In this document: positions 12,848 through 24,518 of the stretch, piece after piece | Layout: each line of letters begins with the position of its first letter | Numbering within the stretch: position 1 is the first letter of the stretch | Source: Rhododendron vialii | Taxonomy: Eukaryota; Streptophyta; Magnoliopsida; Ericales; Ericaceae | Direction of reading: 5' to 3' | Assembly: GCF_030253575.1 (NCBI RefSeq) | Contig: NC_080557.1 | Coordinates: 15,848,001-15,912,000 of the forward strand | Length of the DNA stretch: 64,000 nucleotides | The notes under the pieces: model-generated | What the model saw: only the letters and a program-made list of their open reading frames with translations | Databases searched by the model: none | What the model was told of the DNA's origin: nothing | Made by a program: the position numbers and the translations under genes

Positions 12848-13521
12848 AGGTTTAGAGGTTTTATATTTCAGTTTAATCTTTTCAAATAAATTTATGAATC
12901 TATTAGACTTAAACTTAGAATTCTAAATGCTTACGCCTCAATACATCAAGCGATAAAACACCTCGCATTGCACATTCACTTGTCGGTACACTGATTTATA
13001 CATTTGTATGATGAGAAATGGTTCAATTTCAGGTTATGGATTACCGTTGTTTTTTATGTTCAGAATTATAAGCTCAATTTGCATTGAGAGGCCATCTTAT
13101 AATATTTCTGTATTTTTGCTCTTTGTTCCCTCTCATTGTACAGCTTGTTGTCATCTGAGGTAAATGTTATACGTGGAAGAACCTTGCATGTTGTTGGATC
13201 TCAATGGTTGGAAGACTGCTTCAACAAGGGACAGAAATTGCAAGAGGAAAGATATAGTTTCAAGCCCACTAGCTTGGAAGAGTCAAGGTTTGGAGAGTGG
13301 TAATATGAATATCCTGTATATAAGTGGTATGGCACACGAGCATGCTTCCTTTGAGATCATATTACTAAAGGAACTTCATAGGAAGTTATGTAAAGTTTCA
13401 AATGGATTTCTGATGTAGGACAGATTTAGAACCCTTAGCGTATCGCTGCCTGCAACTGGAATCGTGGTGGTTTTGGGTGGGGAAATAAGAATATTGCTTG
13501 AATAAGTGCGCAAAGTAGAAG

Positions 13522-13525
<4 letters not shown>

Positions 13526-13605
<80 letters not shown>
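13526..13605. repeat. (GA)n microsatellite
   Basis: About 80 bases of pure GA. Leucine/serine-rich frames on the other strand are artefacts of it. Confidence 0.95.
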
Positions 13606-13607
<2 letters not shown>

Positions 13608-13938
13608 TGCTTCACCCTTGCAAGGGCTAGGCAGTTTTTGCAAGGAAGGACCACAGCAAAAACCCAATTACAAAGGCCTTAACCTTGTAAACTCAATTCA
13701 TTAATCAACTCTATTCCAAATGAAAGATTACATCTCAATTTATAATCAGAGAGAGAGAGAGAGAGAGAGATGTGCTTCACCCTCGCAAGGAGAGATGTGC
13801 TTCACCCTCGCAAGGGCTAGGCAGTTTCTGCAAGGAAGGACCACAGCCCAAACCCCAATTACGAAGGCCTTAAACTTGTAAACTCAATTCATTAATCAAC
13901 TCTATTCCAAATGAAAGATTACATCTCAATTTATAATC
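13604..13938. repeat. Tandem duplication of a (GA)n-linked segment
   Basis: A block beginning ATGTGCTTCACCCT and ending TCTCAATTTATAATC occurs twice (about 13605-13748 and 13790-13938) at high similarity, each preceded by GA repeats. This suggests slippage or unequal exchange at the GA tract. Confidence 0.8.
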
Positions 13939-14397
13939 CATGGGAAAGACTCTTCGAATTCCTAGTACTCTAAATGAAATGAACCTAATTAATGAATACA
14001 TCCAAAAAGATGTGAGGCTGAACCTAGATATATGCGCACATTGAACCTACTAGCATGTGTTTAATGCATCTAGATGAGTATTAATGCAAACACTAAATAC
14101 ATGATGACCACCCTTTTAACTATCAATGAATATTAATGCAAACACTTAATTCATGATGTCCTTTTAATTACCAAACTACCGTAGATGACCCTTGAACTAC
14201 CAACTACCAAGGACACTTATTTTTGGACCAAAAAGCCTTCTTGATGCTTGTGCTATCCTTAGCCTTTGGTGTAGGCTTCCAAAGCCTATGACTTGTCTAA
14301 CCACTCCATGGCTATGTCATCAATTTCATAAGTTTTGCATGATTGCATTTGATGATGAAAATATTTTGCAATTACGGTTGAAGACTAATGGCATTAT

Positions 14398-14867
14398 TGT
14401 AACGCCCCAAACAGACTACTGGCCAGTACCTTAATTCTAAATCCATAGGCCACACCACATGGCCAAAATGCTTAAGCCCCATGGATTGCTCTGATACCAC
14501 CTGTAACGCTCCAAACATACTCCTGGCCCAAGATCATCCATGTAGAATTCCGATGTGGGACGGGGTGTTACAATCGCCCCACTTTTATAGCCTTGTGTCC
14601 TCACGAGGGGTTTAGCACTAAAATAATCAAACCAAACCAAATCCAAAGTCTAGGGCCCACATGGTTGTGTACAGAAATTGCTATGATATCACCTGTGAGT
14701 CTGTAACACCCCAAGTAGACTACTGGCCCGGTACCTTAATTATAAATCCACATGCCACACCACATGGCCAAAATGCTTAAGCCCAAGTTACTAGTAGTAG
14801 CACACATGGTTTGTTATATACCCAAGATTATCCATGTAGGCTTCCGACGTGGGACAGGGTGTTACAA
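14398..14867 (-). mobile_element. Cluster of short LTR (TRIM/solo) remnants
   Basis: Three blocks start TGTAAC(A/G)C at 14399, 14502 and 14702, and two close with GGGTGTTACA (about 14572 and 14867). GCTCTGATACCACC just before the second start is the reverse complement of a tRNA-Met primer site, so at least one LTR end reads on the minus strand. No coding content remains. The nesting order is uncertain. Confidence 0.55.
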
Positions 14868-16689
14868 ATACACAGCCATGAGCAATTTGAAGTAATAAGA
14901 TCAAGGCTAGGCGAGGGCACTTAGAGCAGTCCAGGGTAAAGCAATGGCAGAAATGATTTCACATTTGAGTTCTATTGTAGTAAACAACTGCATAGTCAAA
15001 GTTGCCCAATTTTTAAAGTCAGTCTGATTACCTTGTGTGGAACTTATTAAGCAGTAGGTTGTGGAACTTATTAAGCAGTAGGTCATGCATACGGATCGCT
15101 AAATAACAAAATATTTCAATGAGTTGAAGACTTCTTAGTTAAGTGTGTTTTCAACTTAGGTTTACTTCGCAGAGATAGAGGCAGATACTTTTGCACTTCT
15201 CAACGAATTTCCCAGAAAGAGTGAGCCTTAGTAGAGTTGGAGGGGAAAAAGAGCAGTAAAGGTTTGCCCTGTATTGTCAAGTAATGTGTAAGATGCATAT
15301 AATGATTATAACTAGCTTAGTTTGGTTTCAATTGATGCTTTCTAGTTACTATGTTCTTCACGCTATAGTTTGCCATGAATTTGTTGTTTGTCGGCTTAAT
15401 AGGTCTATCATTTGGTCACCGGATGATTGTAGGAAGGATGCATTTTGTGATGTGATGATGTTTCAATATCTCCTTGCTGATGCTCATAAATCTAGTGCCT
15501 AAACTTCCACCTATGCTTATCAAATGTATGCAAAAGTCTTGGAAGTTAATAGAGAAAATTCCTTGCTTGTGAGATCTTAAAGAGAGGTCAAGCAGAAATT
15601 CCTTACTTCTAAGAGGACTCATTTTTGTTTGTCGTCTAGTTTCATAATTTGATGGAGAAAATTCCTTGCTGTTTCAACTAACAAATTCTGAAACCGCAAA
15701 CTTCCACACACTAATATTTGTTCAAATTAGACTGCTAGTTGTACCTAATTACATCTTTTGCAAAATTTGTTTTTGTCACAAGTATGCTTGTTTCCACATC
15801 TATTTGATGTGGTGTGCAGTTCCGAGTGTCTTAACATATTTGTTCTTGGAAATCAGACAAATCATTGTGTCATTAATGAGCAAAAGTCTCCATCTAATAC
15901 AGTGTGTTGTCTAAAATTTATGTAGTTTAGATTTACTGTCTTGTAAATTTGCTTTAGTCAGAAGCACGTAATATCTATTTATGTAACTTGTGTTCTGTGG
16001 TTTTCTTGTCTAGGAAGCAAGATCCTAGTCAATGTGACTCGTCTTGCATGGACAATGGTGAACAGCAGAATATGTCATCTCCTCCCACCAAAGATGGAAA
16101 ACAGAGAAAGGGCAAAGCTTCTTCAAGACTTTCGAGCTCTCCCTGGAAAGATGAAATAAGGGAAAGAGGAAGACCTACAATCACGAATGGACATAAAAGG
16201 AAAATTAGTGTCATCCAACTTCAAAGACCACGGGGACGTCCCAGAAAGTCTACTACCGTACATGGAAATGAATCTGACGTGAATCCGTCTTCCAAGAAGA
16301 ATGGCATTGCGGAAGAGATTGAAATGGAAATAGGAGATTACTGAAGTCCAACAGTAGAAGATTCTGGTTTATCAAAAGAAAGGCGAATAGTAAATACACA
16401 TGCGGTTGGAGAAGATAGCAAACGAGGAGAGTGGGTTGGCAAAGCTCAGGGAATTGAATCAGCAAGTGGAAGTAAAGTCCATGACTGCGAGAAGCTGGAA
16501 GTGATGGTTGGTCCGGCTCAATTTATGCTGACAAATATGATACCGAGCATTGGGATGATGAAAGTTGACGGTATAGATACTGCTGTTGAAGAAGGGAAGC
16601 AACCAGAAGATAACAAAGGAGATAGTGTGAAGAAGAAAAAGAGAGTCAGCTACAAAGATGTCGCAGGTGAGCTACTCAGGGATGGGTGA

Positions 16690-17170
16690 ATTGCCCCAAG
16701 TTAATGTATTGAAACCTTGTACCTCACATCAGTTGTGTATAGAAGAATTTCCAGGGTTGTAAATTTCAGTTGTTGGATGGTTATCTTTTGTTTTTTGTAT
16801 TTAGCAGTGTAGGGGGTGTTTCGGTCATTAGGGTTGGTTAGAGCTTTGTTATCTTTTACTTGGTGTAAATCTGTCTTTCTTGGTTAGAATCTTGTTCCCA
16901 GGTTCAAGTGCCCATATTCACTGGGGCTAAACAGCCTAAACATACTCCTTGCACCACCCAAACGTGGTGGGATCTTAGCTTCGGTCCCGATATAAGTGCG
17001 GTTCCCCTAAAGATAGTGATGTGCTGTGTGGGACAGTACTCTTTTTCGGAAGTGATGGGTACCACACCTACGCTTACATTTGATGTACCAAAAAAAAAAA
17101 AAAAAACTTGTTACTTGAAATAGCATTTGGGTGTGATCCTTTAGGAGATATGTTTTGGTGTAAAGTATAT
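16690..17170 (+). other. LIG4 3' flank
   Basis: AT-rich sequence after the LIG4 stop, probably the former 3' UTR and flank, ending near a poly(A) run at about 17090-17106. No gene seen. Confidence 0.4.
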
Positions 17171-17340
17171 TGCCGTGAACATGTATTGTGATAATCAAGC
17201 GACGATCTACGTTGCATCTAGTTCTGTTTTTAATGAGAGGGCTAAGCACATTGAGAGAGATTATCACGTTGTTTTGAAAAAGGTAAATAGTGGAGCTTCT
17301 TAGCTATTTTTCCAAATGCGGAATTACTCAAAAAGCGTGT
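17170..17340 (+). pseudogene. Copia RNase H fragment
   Basis: One plus-strand frame reads MYCDNQATIYVASSSVFNER followed by AKHIERDYHVVLKK, the classic end of copia RNase H (CDN..AI...NPVFHERTKHIE). It runs into a stop soon after. There are no LTRs and no upstream pol, so this is a truncated relic. Confidence 0.75.
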
Positions 17341-18530
17341 GTTCTATCATAGACATCTGATTTGAGCATTTTCAATCCAACAGCAGATAAATTCATTCCT
17401 ATGATTACAAAGCTACATTCGTTTGATAGGGCGATACGCATATCACTATCGCTACAAATCAACCAATAACTGTCCAATCATTTTTTCGATGATCTAGAAG
17501 GAACCCTGTCTAACTTCTGCCAACTTTTCGCGAGTTTCTTTCATTTCTTGCCGGAGGCTCTGCCCGATTATTCCCGACGTTTCATGTGATTCTCACAATC
17601 CCTGCTGGATTTTTGCCTGTTTCTTTCTAGTTTTTCCGGGTGACCTTCATTTCCTGCTGGAAGCTCTACCCTGGCAATCTTCCAGTTCATGCAGGGGCTG
17701 TGCCCAATTTTTTCCCGATGTTTCAGGAGATTCTTCCAGTTTCTGTAGGAGTTTTGCAAGTTTTTCCCCAGTTTTCTTAGGTAATCTTTCATTTCCTCGC
17801 CGGAGGCTATACCCGTTTTTTCATCTTTTCCAGGCAATCTTCTAGTTTGTGCCGAAGGCGCTACCTGATTTTTACGGACAAACTGCTCATTTCCTTTCCG
17901 AATTGCAATCGACAGTCTGTAAGTGAATGTCAATTATATCCTTGAATTTCTGCATAGTTTAGGTTTACTTTTAGACTTGTAGCATAGTTGGCTTCGAGCG
18001 GAGTAGATGTCAGCAATCTGGCATGTCGCTCGACCCAGGCCGGGTTCCATTCTTCCTCCAGTCTTCATAAACTTGAGAAATATTTTGAAGAACGGACGTC
18101 TAGTCCAAACTAGATTCGACCTGATTCCCCTTGTCCAGGGATTACGTACGTAACTTTTTTTGTAGGCCCGGTCGACTTTTTTCAACCCTTTTTAAAAAAA
18201 AATCTTTCTCTCATCATTCGTGATACGATTTCACGCTTAAAAACGGCTCGCTGGCGATTCTACTCCTCTCGGCATCGTTTTTGCAAGCCCGGGAAATTTT
18301 TTGACTATTTTCAAAATTTTCGATTCTACTCCTCCCTGCAGCCTTGTTACAGGTGATAAGCACCCGTTAATGCAATGCAGGGTGCGCTAGTATCTAGTTT
18401 TAGTTAATTTCATCGCTTAATTAGTTGTTTCTTAATTGCATTTACTCATAAGGTATGTTTTTAGTGCTTTCAGGTAAATCGTGTGAATAAGACATATTTT
18501 GACATCATCCATGGCCCGAGTGCGTCCAAG
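17340..18530. repeat. Degenerate tandem repeats, probably LTR-derived
   Basis: Segments of about 130 bp built on TTTCAT(T)TC..GCCGGAGGCTCTGCCCG and TTCCCGA(C/T)GTTTCA recur two to three times from 17530 to 17830. CACGCTTAAAAA blocks at about 18233 recur at 23232, beyond the palindrome. I take this as non-coding LTR/UTR sequence of an unidentified Ty3-like element. Confidence 0.4.
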
Positions 18531-18928
18531 TACCCAAGGAACCAATGAAGACCCTGTCGGCCCCTGAAAATCTGTCTAAGTATGGAAAAATCACTTTTCG
18601 AAAAAATATCGATTTTCGAGATAAAAAATGGCGGTAATTGATCCTTGAATTTTTCTAAGAGCAACTTCAAAATTGCAAGGTTTTATTCAAAGATTAAGGT
18701 CATGTTTTGAGCCATTTATTCGATAGAAAAGTATGCTGTTTTCTGTTTTACACTAAAAGCTGGGGGTCAACATTTTGATTGGATTGAAATATCAAAATTC
18801 TGGTAATGCCATTGTTTCCCAATGGAGGGTACTTCCTTATTTTTATTAAATAAATTAAAGTAAAGAAAAGGTAAAAGAAAGGTTTAAAATGCAATCTTTA
18901 CTTAAGTTTAGAGAATGAAAATAAGATG
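18530..18928 (+). repeat. Extra direct copy of the palindrome core segment
   Basis: The segment holding GAGATAAAAAATGGCGGTAA and AAGCTGGGGGTCAACATTTT is present here in direct orientation, inverted at about 20185-20545 and direct again at about 20545-20858. Confidence 0.85.
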
Positions 18929-18967
18929 TCAATCGACGTGTTAAGCCCTACGCTTGGGATATTAATG

Positions 18968-21900
18968 CTTCGCTTACTCCGATGATAATGTGGAATAATA
19001 CCCCAAGCGTAGGGCTTAACACGTCGATTGAAACATAATAAACCGGAAATCCGGGATCGTACCCAAGGAAAAATTTATATGGCTTGGTTGGATTTGTAGA
19101 TGCAAGTAAGGGCTTTCGGCTTTTAGACAGCCAACTTTGTTTTACTTTAAACGGTGGAAATAAAAGGCTAAATTAAAAACGAATTAACTAGAGAAAAGAT
19201 AGGCTAAGTCTAGGAATTATCAACACTCAAGACTCAAGCTAAATCACACTCTTCATCCAATTTACAAAATTTAAGATACTTGATTATAGTTCTCAAATCG
19301 AAAGATAAAATGATTTGAAAACCAAGCTAGCTTTAGAATTCATTTGGCAAATACCTCGAGCGACAGAGCTCTAAGCATCATGTGTGGTGGGTAGGCGATG
19401 CTCCCACCTACACATGATCAAAGAGGTTAACACATCGGTAATTTGTCAAACAAACCCGAACCCTACATCAATTTCCAAATCAAAGATTAAAATTTTATTG
19501 GGTGCAAAATGCAATTTTCGCCCGAGCCATGAGATGCTAATCATCTCATGACCTAACATTGGAAAACTACTCACTCATATCTAGAGAGATAAGAGCAAGC
19601 AAAAATCTACTTAACATAATGAAATAACAAGACTTGAATTAAACTAGAGATTAAGATAGATCGGGAGAAAATAAACAACTTTAATTAAAGAGACAATGTC
19701 AAAAACTAACAACTAAAGGCAGAAATTAAAATATTTAAAACTGAAAATGAAGAACACTCAAGAACAATTTGAATTGCAATGAAATCTAATCTAGATCTAA
19801 AAATTATGCTACTTGAATCTATCTACTTGTTTGTACAAAACAATGACATAAGCTTTTATACTCCGGGGATTCACACCTGGAATATTCCCAAAATGCTCTG
19901 AAAATTCGCCCTTAAGTCCCTCGGCATCGATGGCAACGGTCTTAGAGTGCTCTACTATGGGGCTCGGCATCGATGTAACACAATACATCCCATCGATGCC
20001 GAGATAGTTAAGGGACTGGACCACTAAGGGGCTCGGCATCAATGGACCTTCTCCCTTGACATCGATGCCGAGCTCAATAGCTCGATGTTTGGCCGTCATC
20101 TTCTGCCTTGGCTGCCTGCCTCTTGCTCGGACAATTCTGCTTTTGCTCGGGCAAATTTCCTTCTGCTCGGGCAAATCTCCACAGCATCTTATTTTCATTC
20201 TCTAACATTTCTTTTACCTTTTCTTTACTTTAATTTATTTAATGAAAATAAGGAAGTACCCCTCATTTGGAAACAATGGCATTACCAGAATTTTGATATT
20301 TCAATCCAATCAAAATGTTGACCCCCAGCTTTTAGTGTAAAACAGAAAACAACACACTTTTCTATCGAATAAATGACTCAAAACATGACCTTAATCTTTG
20401 AATAAAACCTTGCAATTTTGAAGTTGCTCTCAGAAAAATTCAAGGATCAATTACCGCTATTTTTTTTTATCGAAAATCGATATTTTTTTTAAAAGTGATT
20501 TTTTCATACTTAGACAGATTTTCAGGGGCCGACAGGGTCTTCATTTCGAGATAAAAAATGGCGGTAATTGATCCTTGAATTTTTCTAAGAGCAACTTCAA
20601 AATTGCAAGGTTTTATTCAAAGATTAAGGTCATGTTTTGAGCCATTTATTCGATAGAAAAGTGTGCTATTTTCTGTTTTACACTAAAAGCTGGGGGTCAA
20701 CATTTTGATTGGATTGAAATATTAAAATTCTGGTAATGCCATTGTTTCCAAATGAGGGGTACTTCCTTATTTTCATTAAATAAATTAAAGTAAAGAAAAG
20801 GTAAAAGAAAGGTTTAAAATGCAATTTTTACTTAAGTTTAGAGAATGAAAATAAGATGCTGTGGAGATTTGCCCGAGCAGAAGCAGAATTGCCCGAGCAA
20901 GAGGCAGGCAGCCAAGGCAGAAGATGACGGCCAAACATCGAGCTATTGAGCTCGGCATCGATGTCAAGGGAGAAGGTCCATTGATGCCGAGCCCCTTAGT
21001 GGTCCAGTCCCTTAACTATCTCGGCATCGATGGGATGTATTGTGTTACATCGATGCCGAGCCCCATAGTAGAGCACTCTAAGGCCGTTGCCATCGATGCC
21101 GAGGGACTTAAGGGCGAATTTTCAAAGCATCTTGGAAATATTCCAGGCGTGGATCCCCGGAATATAAAAGCTTATGTCATTGTTTTGTACAAACAAGTAG
21201 ATAGATTCAAGTAGCATAATTTCTAGATCTAGATTAGATTTCTTTGCAATTCAAATTGTTTTTGAGTGTTCTTCATTTTTCAGTTTTAAATACTTTAATT
21301 TCTGCCTTTAGTTGTTAGTTTTTTTTTTTTTTTCCACGGAAGAAGCAAATTCATTAATCAAGCCATACGGCATCTACAGATAATTGCAAATAGAGAATAG
21401 GACATACGGCAAGTACAGATTTCCACCAAAATACAGAGAAACAGAGACACAATACAAAAAAAGATTAAGAGACGAAATTAATGTCTAGCGCCTATGCAAG
21501 AGCCAAACGCTCACTTCTTCACACCGTCAACATAGCCGGCTAACGTGGAGCTAGTACCCAGACACCACCGTCTCGGGATGGCGGAGCTCCGAATCAAAGA
21601 TAACATTAAACCTGTGGAAATCAGTCACCCGATCTGGAAAAACCAGATCATAACAAAACCACCCAGGAAGACCCACCGGGACAAAAACCGGACCAACATC
21701 CGGACAGAAACCGGCCTCAACATCCGGATATAACCAGACAAGAGTCCGGACAAAACAAAAAACGAAACACAAAATCAAAACCCTAACCTGCCGAAACACT
21801 CAAAACAACCACCGCATCACCGCTGCTACAACCACCACACCAACCACAGGAATCACGACAGCCCCTACTGCCGCCATGCCCAATCCCAACACACCATATC

Positions 21901-23056
21901 CACTCACAGCATCGCCACCAACAACCCAGCAAAATCGCACCATCCACCACTCGAAACGGCTAAAGCGTCGCTAAGCAAGAGACCGGCTATCTCCAACAAG
22001 ATAGAAAGGCGGTCCACAACGGGATCCAGAAAGCCGGCGGAACAGGATACACCCAGCAGAGTATCCGGCGAGATCTTACCGGAGGGGGGAGGGGGTGGAA
22101 ACGAGGAAGGTGGAGGGAAGGGGAAGAAGGAGGGGGGAACAACAGCCCACAGAGGAGAGGAGCGGCGGCAAGGGAAGGGGAGAAGAAAAAAGAAGACAAA
22201 AAAAGGCGCCCGGGGGTGGAGGCGGCGCCTCCCCCCAAGCAAGCAAACAACGGCGGCTAGGGTTTCTCTAGTAAAAGTTTAGAGAGAGAAAGAAGAGAGA
22301 AGGGAGAGAAACAGTTGTTAGTTTTTGACATTGTCTCTTTAATTAAAGTTGTTTATTTTCTCCCGATCTATCTTCATCTCTAATTTTCTTCTAGTGTTGC
22401 TTTTCAATTATGTTAAGTAGATTTTTGCTTACTTTTATCTCTCTAGATATGAATGAGTAGTTTCAAGGGTTAGGTCATGGGGTGATTAGCACCTCATGGC
22501 TCGGGCAAAAATTGCATTTTGTACCCAATAAAGCTTTAAACTTTGATTTGAAAATTGATGTGGGGTTCGGGTTTGTTTGTCAAATCACTGAGGTGTTAAC
22601 CTCTTTGATCATGTGTAGGTGGGAGCATCGCCTACCCACCACACATGATGCTTAGAGCTCTGTCGCTCGAGGTATTTGCCAAATGAATTCTAAAGCTAGC
22701 TTGGTTATCAAATCATTTTATCTTCCGATTTGAGAACTATAATCGAGTATCTTAAATTGTGTAATTGGGTGAAGAGTGCGATTTAGTTCGAGTCTTGAGT
22801 GTTAATAATTCCTAGACCTAACCTATCTTTTCTCTAGTTGATTCGTTTTTAATTTAGCCTTTTATTTCCACCGCTTAAAGTAAAACAAAGTTGGCTGTCT
22901 AAAAGCCGAAAGCCCTTACTTGCATCTACAAATCCGATCAAGCCATATAATTATTCCCTTGGGTACGATTCCGGATTTCCGGTTTATCATGCTTCAATCG
23001 ACGTGTTAAACCCTACGCTTGGGGTATTATTTCATTACATCGGAGAAAACGAAGCA
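18968..23056. repeat. Giant inverted repeat (palindrome), arms about 1.5 kb
   Basis: Left arm (about 18968-20475) and right arm (about 20545-23056) are reverse complements over almost their full length once a 1.0-kb insertion in the right arm is removed. Both arms hold the CTCGGCATCGATG motif series, the inverted block GGTGGGAGCATCGCCTACCC, and an end with CAATCGACGTGTTAA. The centre is a short unique stretch at about 20475-20545. The two arm copies of a 117-129 codon open frame (19809-20198 minus, 20861-21214 plus) are mirror images and match no protein family I know. Confidence 0.85.
21324..22312 (-). mobile_element. Retroposon with poly(A) tail in the right palindrome arm
   Basis: Flanked by AGTTGTTAGTTTTT at 21310-21323 and 22313-22326. 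It starts with a T run on the plus strand, so the copy is on the minus strand with its poly(A) at the left. The left palindrome arm (about 19690-19720) carries the unfilled site. The 5' end on the minus strand is CT-rich, then GC-rich. No reverse transcriptase is visible. Confidence 0.8.
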
Positions 23057-23888
23057 GCAGGTCCGAAAATATTTGTCAAACTTATTCCAGAATATTTTTC
23101 TTTAAATTTATAAGATGTGTTTTCATGTTAAAAATGCCTCATGGGCGTCACAGCCTCTTCTTTTTTTCTAGGCACCGATGGATTTTTCTTTTTCCCCCTA
23201 ATCATTTTCTTTTAATTTTTAACATGTTTCCACGCTTAAAAATGTCTCACGGATATCTCTACCCCTCCTGCCAGCCTTTTTGCGGGCCTGGACGGATCTT
23301 TTGAACTTTCTTCAAAACTTTTCTTTTTAAGTCTACTAGAGGCCGAGCACAAACTATGTGTGCAAATCGAATTTTGATTCAAATATGCACAATATCTCCC
23401 GAACTATTACTTGTTTTTTTTTTTTTTTTTTGTGATATTGTATATATTAACAATTTTGTTCCAGATAAACAACAACAAAATTGAGAATCTAATAATTGTA
23501 GCAATCTTGTGATTGTAAGCTGAGAGCTAAATCACTTTGACAATTAAATTCTATTTGTATTGTTATAGGAAATTTCCAAGCAAACAAAGCACGCCAACCA
23601 TGAATCTACAACAATTAATCTTTGTATTGTTATAGGAAATCTTTCTTAGCTAATAACATGGAGAACAAGCTTCTAATTAGAATCCCATTAATTATCCAAA
23701 ATGCTCTGATAATAATAACATTCCGAATTTGTCATTATCTTCTAATTCACACACAGTACATTGAATTAGGCTCAACGATACAACAGATAGAGTCTATACA
23801 TCAGTAGTTCAAAAATTCGTCACTAGTCAATTGAAAGGGAGATTTCTAATTAGGCTCGACGATACAATAGATAGAGTCTATATCTTTC
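23057..23888. other. Intergenic, repeat-derived
   Basis: Contains further CACGCTTAAAAATG-type degenerate repeats to about 23340, a poly(T) run near 23410, then AT-rich flank of the LRK10L 3' end. GACGATACAA.AGATAGAGTCTA occurs twice (about 23775 and 23858). No gene seen. Confidence 0.4.
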
Positions 23889-24518
23889 TCACTCAGATTC
23901 GACAATAACTTCCAACTTGCTGTGATGGAGACCTTCCGCAGTTCCACTTGCTTGTCCCGGGACCATTGTTGGATTTGTGGAGACAAACGGATTGGGAGGC
24001 TTGATTAGCGTGTCTCCGTCTCCTTCCAGCATTTGAATCACGACATGCATTGAAGGCCTGTCAACTGGGTACCACTGAATGCACCAAAGTCCCACAATTG
24101 CTAACTTCTTCGCAATCTTGGCATCTTCTTCATCTTGAATACCGATACCTAGCTCTTCTCCACTATCCAAATGAATGTAAATCCATTCGGGAAAGTAAAT
24201 TTGGTTGGTGTTATTGGCCATTACATTAGAATTCTTCTTCCCTCCGACCATTTCAAGCAACAACATACCGAAACTATAAATATCTGATTTGTATGACACG
24301 TTTCCAAAGTTCCTTGAGAACACTTCTGGTGCAATATAGCCAATAGTACCACGAGCAGTAGTCATGGACACAACACTTTGTTCTTTCGAACACAACTTTG
24401 CTTGACCAAAATCCGTTATCTTTGGATTCAAGTTCTCGTCCAACAAGATGTTATGTGGTTTAATATCGAAATGAAGGATTTGTTGATCACACCCTTGGTG
24501 AAGATACTCAATTCCTTT

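Larger units (their letters stand above)
13288..16013 (+). other. LIG4 intron before the last exon
   Basis: The exon ending 13287 joins in frame directly to 16014 (AG|G AAG CAA). The 2.7 kb between holds GA repeats, a tandem duplication and LTR remnants. A short LIG4-like exon around 15175 was considered but not supported. Confidence 0.55.
21..16689 (+). pseudogene. LIG4: DNA ligase IV (LIG4), decayed copy, 5' end outside window
   Basis: LIG4 is the ATP-dependent ligase that seals double-strand breaks with XRCC4 in non-homologous end joining. Exons that splice into LIG4 sequence: 21-186, 2395-2470, 4117-4241, 4337-4371, 4501-4559, 7254-7338, 7951-8046, 8145-8193, 8355-8442, 8647-8850, 9208-9327, 10635-10735, 10830-10935, 11160-11290, 11392-11553, 13144-13287, 16014-16689. 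They encode the end of the nucleotidyltransferase domain (YVGDTSVIHQSLKER, DEGIVLKD), the OB fold (WIDNPEKSIILSI, RYDKPWHECLDVQ), BRCT1, the XRCC4-binding linker (YYSDLNIEDLKQ), BRCT2 (VVGSQWLEDCF) and the plant tail ending KKKRVSYKDVAGELLRDG. Lesions seen: TAG at 4199-4201 just after motif V (KLKP), an extra T in the run at 7329-7335 that shifts frame into the next exon, TGA at 9273-9275 inside BRCT1, and TGA at 16342-16344 in the tail. The introns mark it as a genomic copy, not a processed one. A working LIG4 elsewhere is inferred. Confidence 0.9.

Noticed and set aside
13376..13667. Open frames with long SLSLSL runs
   Set aside because: Caused by the (GA)n repeat on the opposite strand.
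15165..15235. Possible extra LIG4 exon after a CGCAG site
   Set aside because: The neighbouring exons already join in frame without it, and its translation resembles no LIG4 segment.
17568..17933. 121-codon minus-strand frame rich in Arg, Lys and Glu
   Set aside because: Its repetitive sequence follows degenerate DNA tandem repeats, and it has no family match.
21904..22250. Proline/phenylalanine-rich minus-strand frames
   Set aside because: They arise from the GC- and CT-rich leader of a retroposon and lack codon-like structure.
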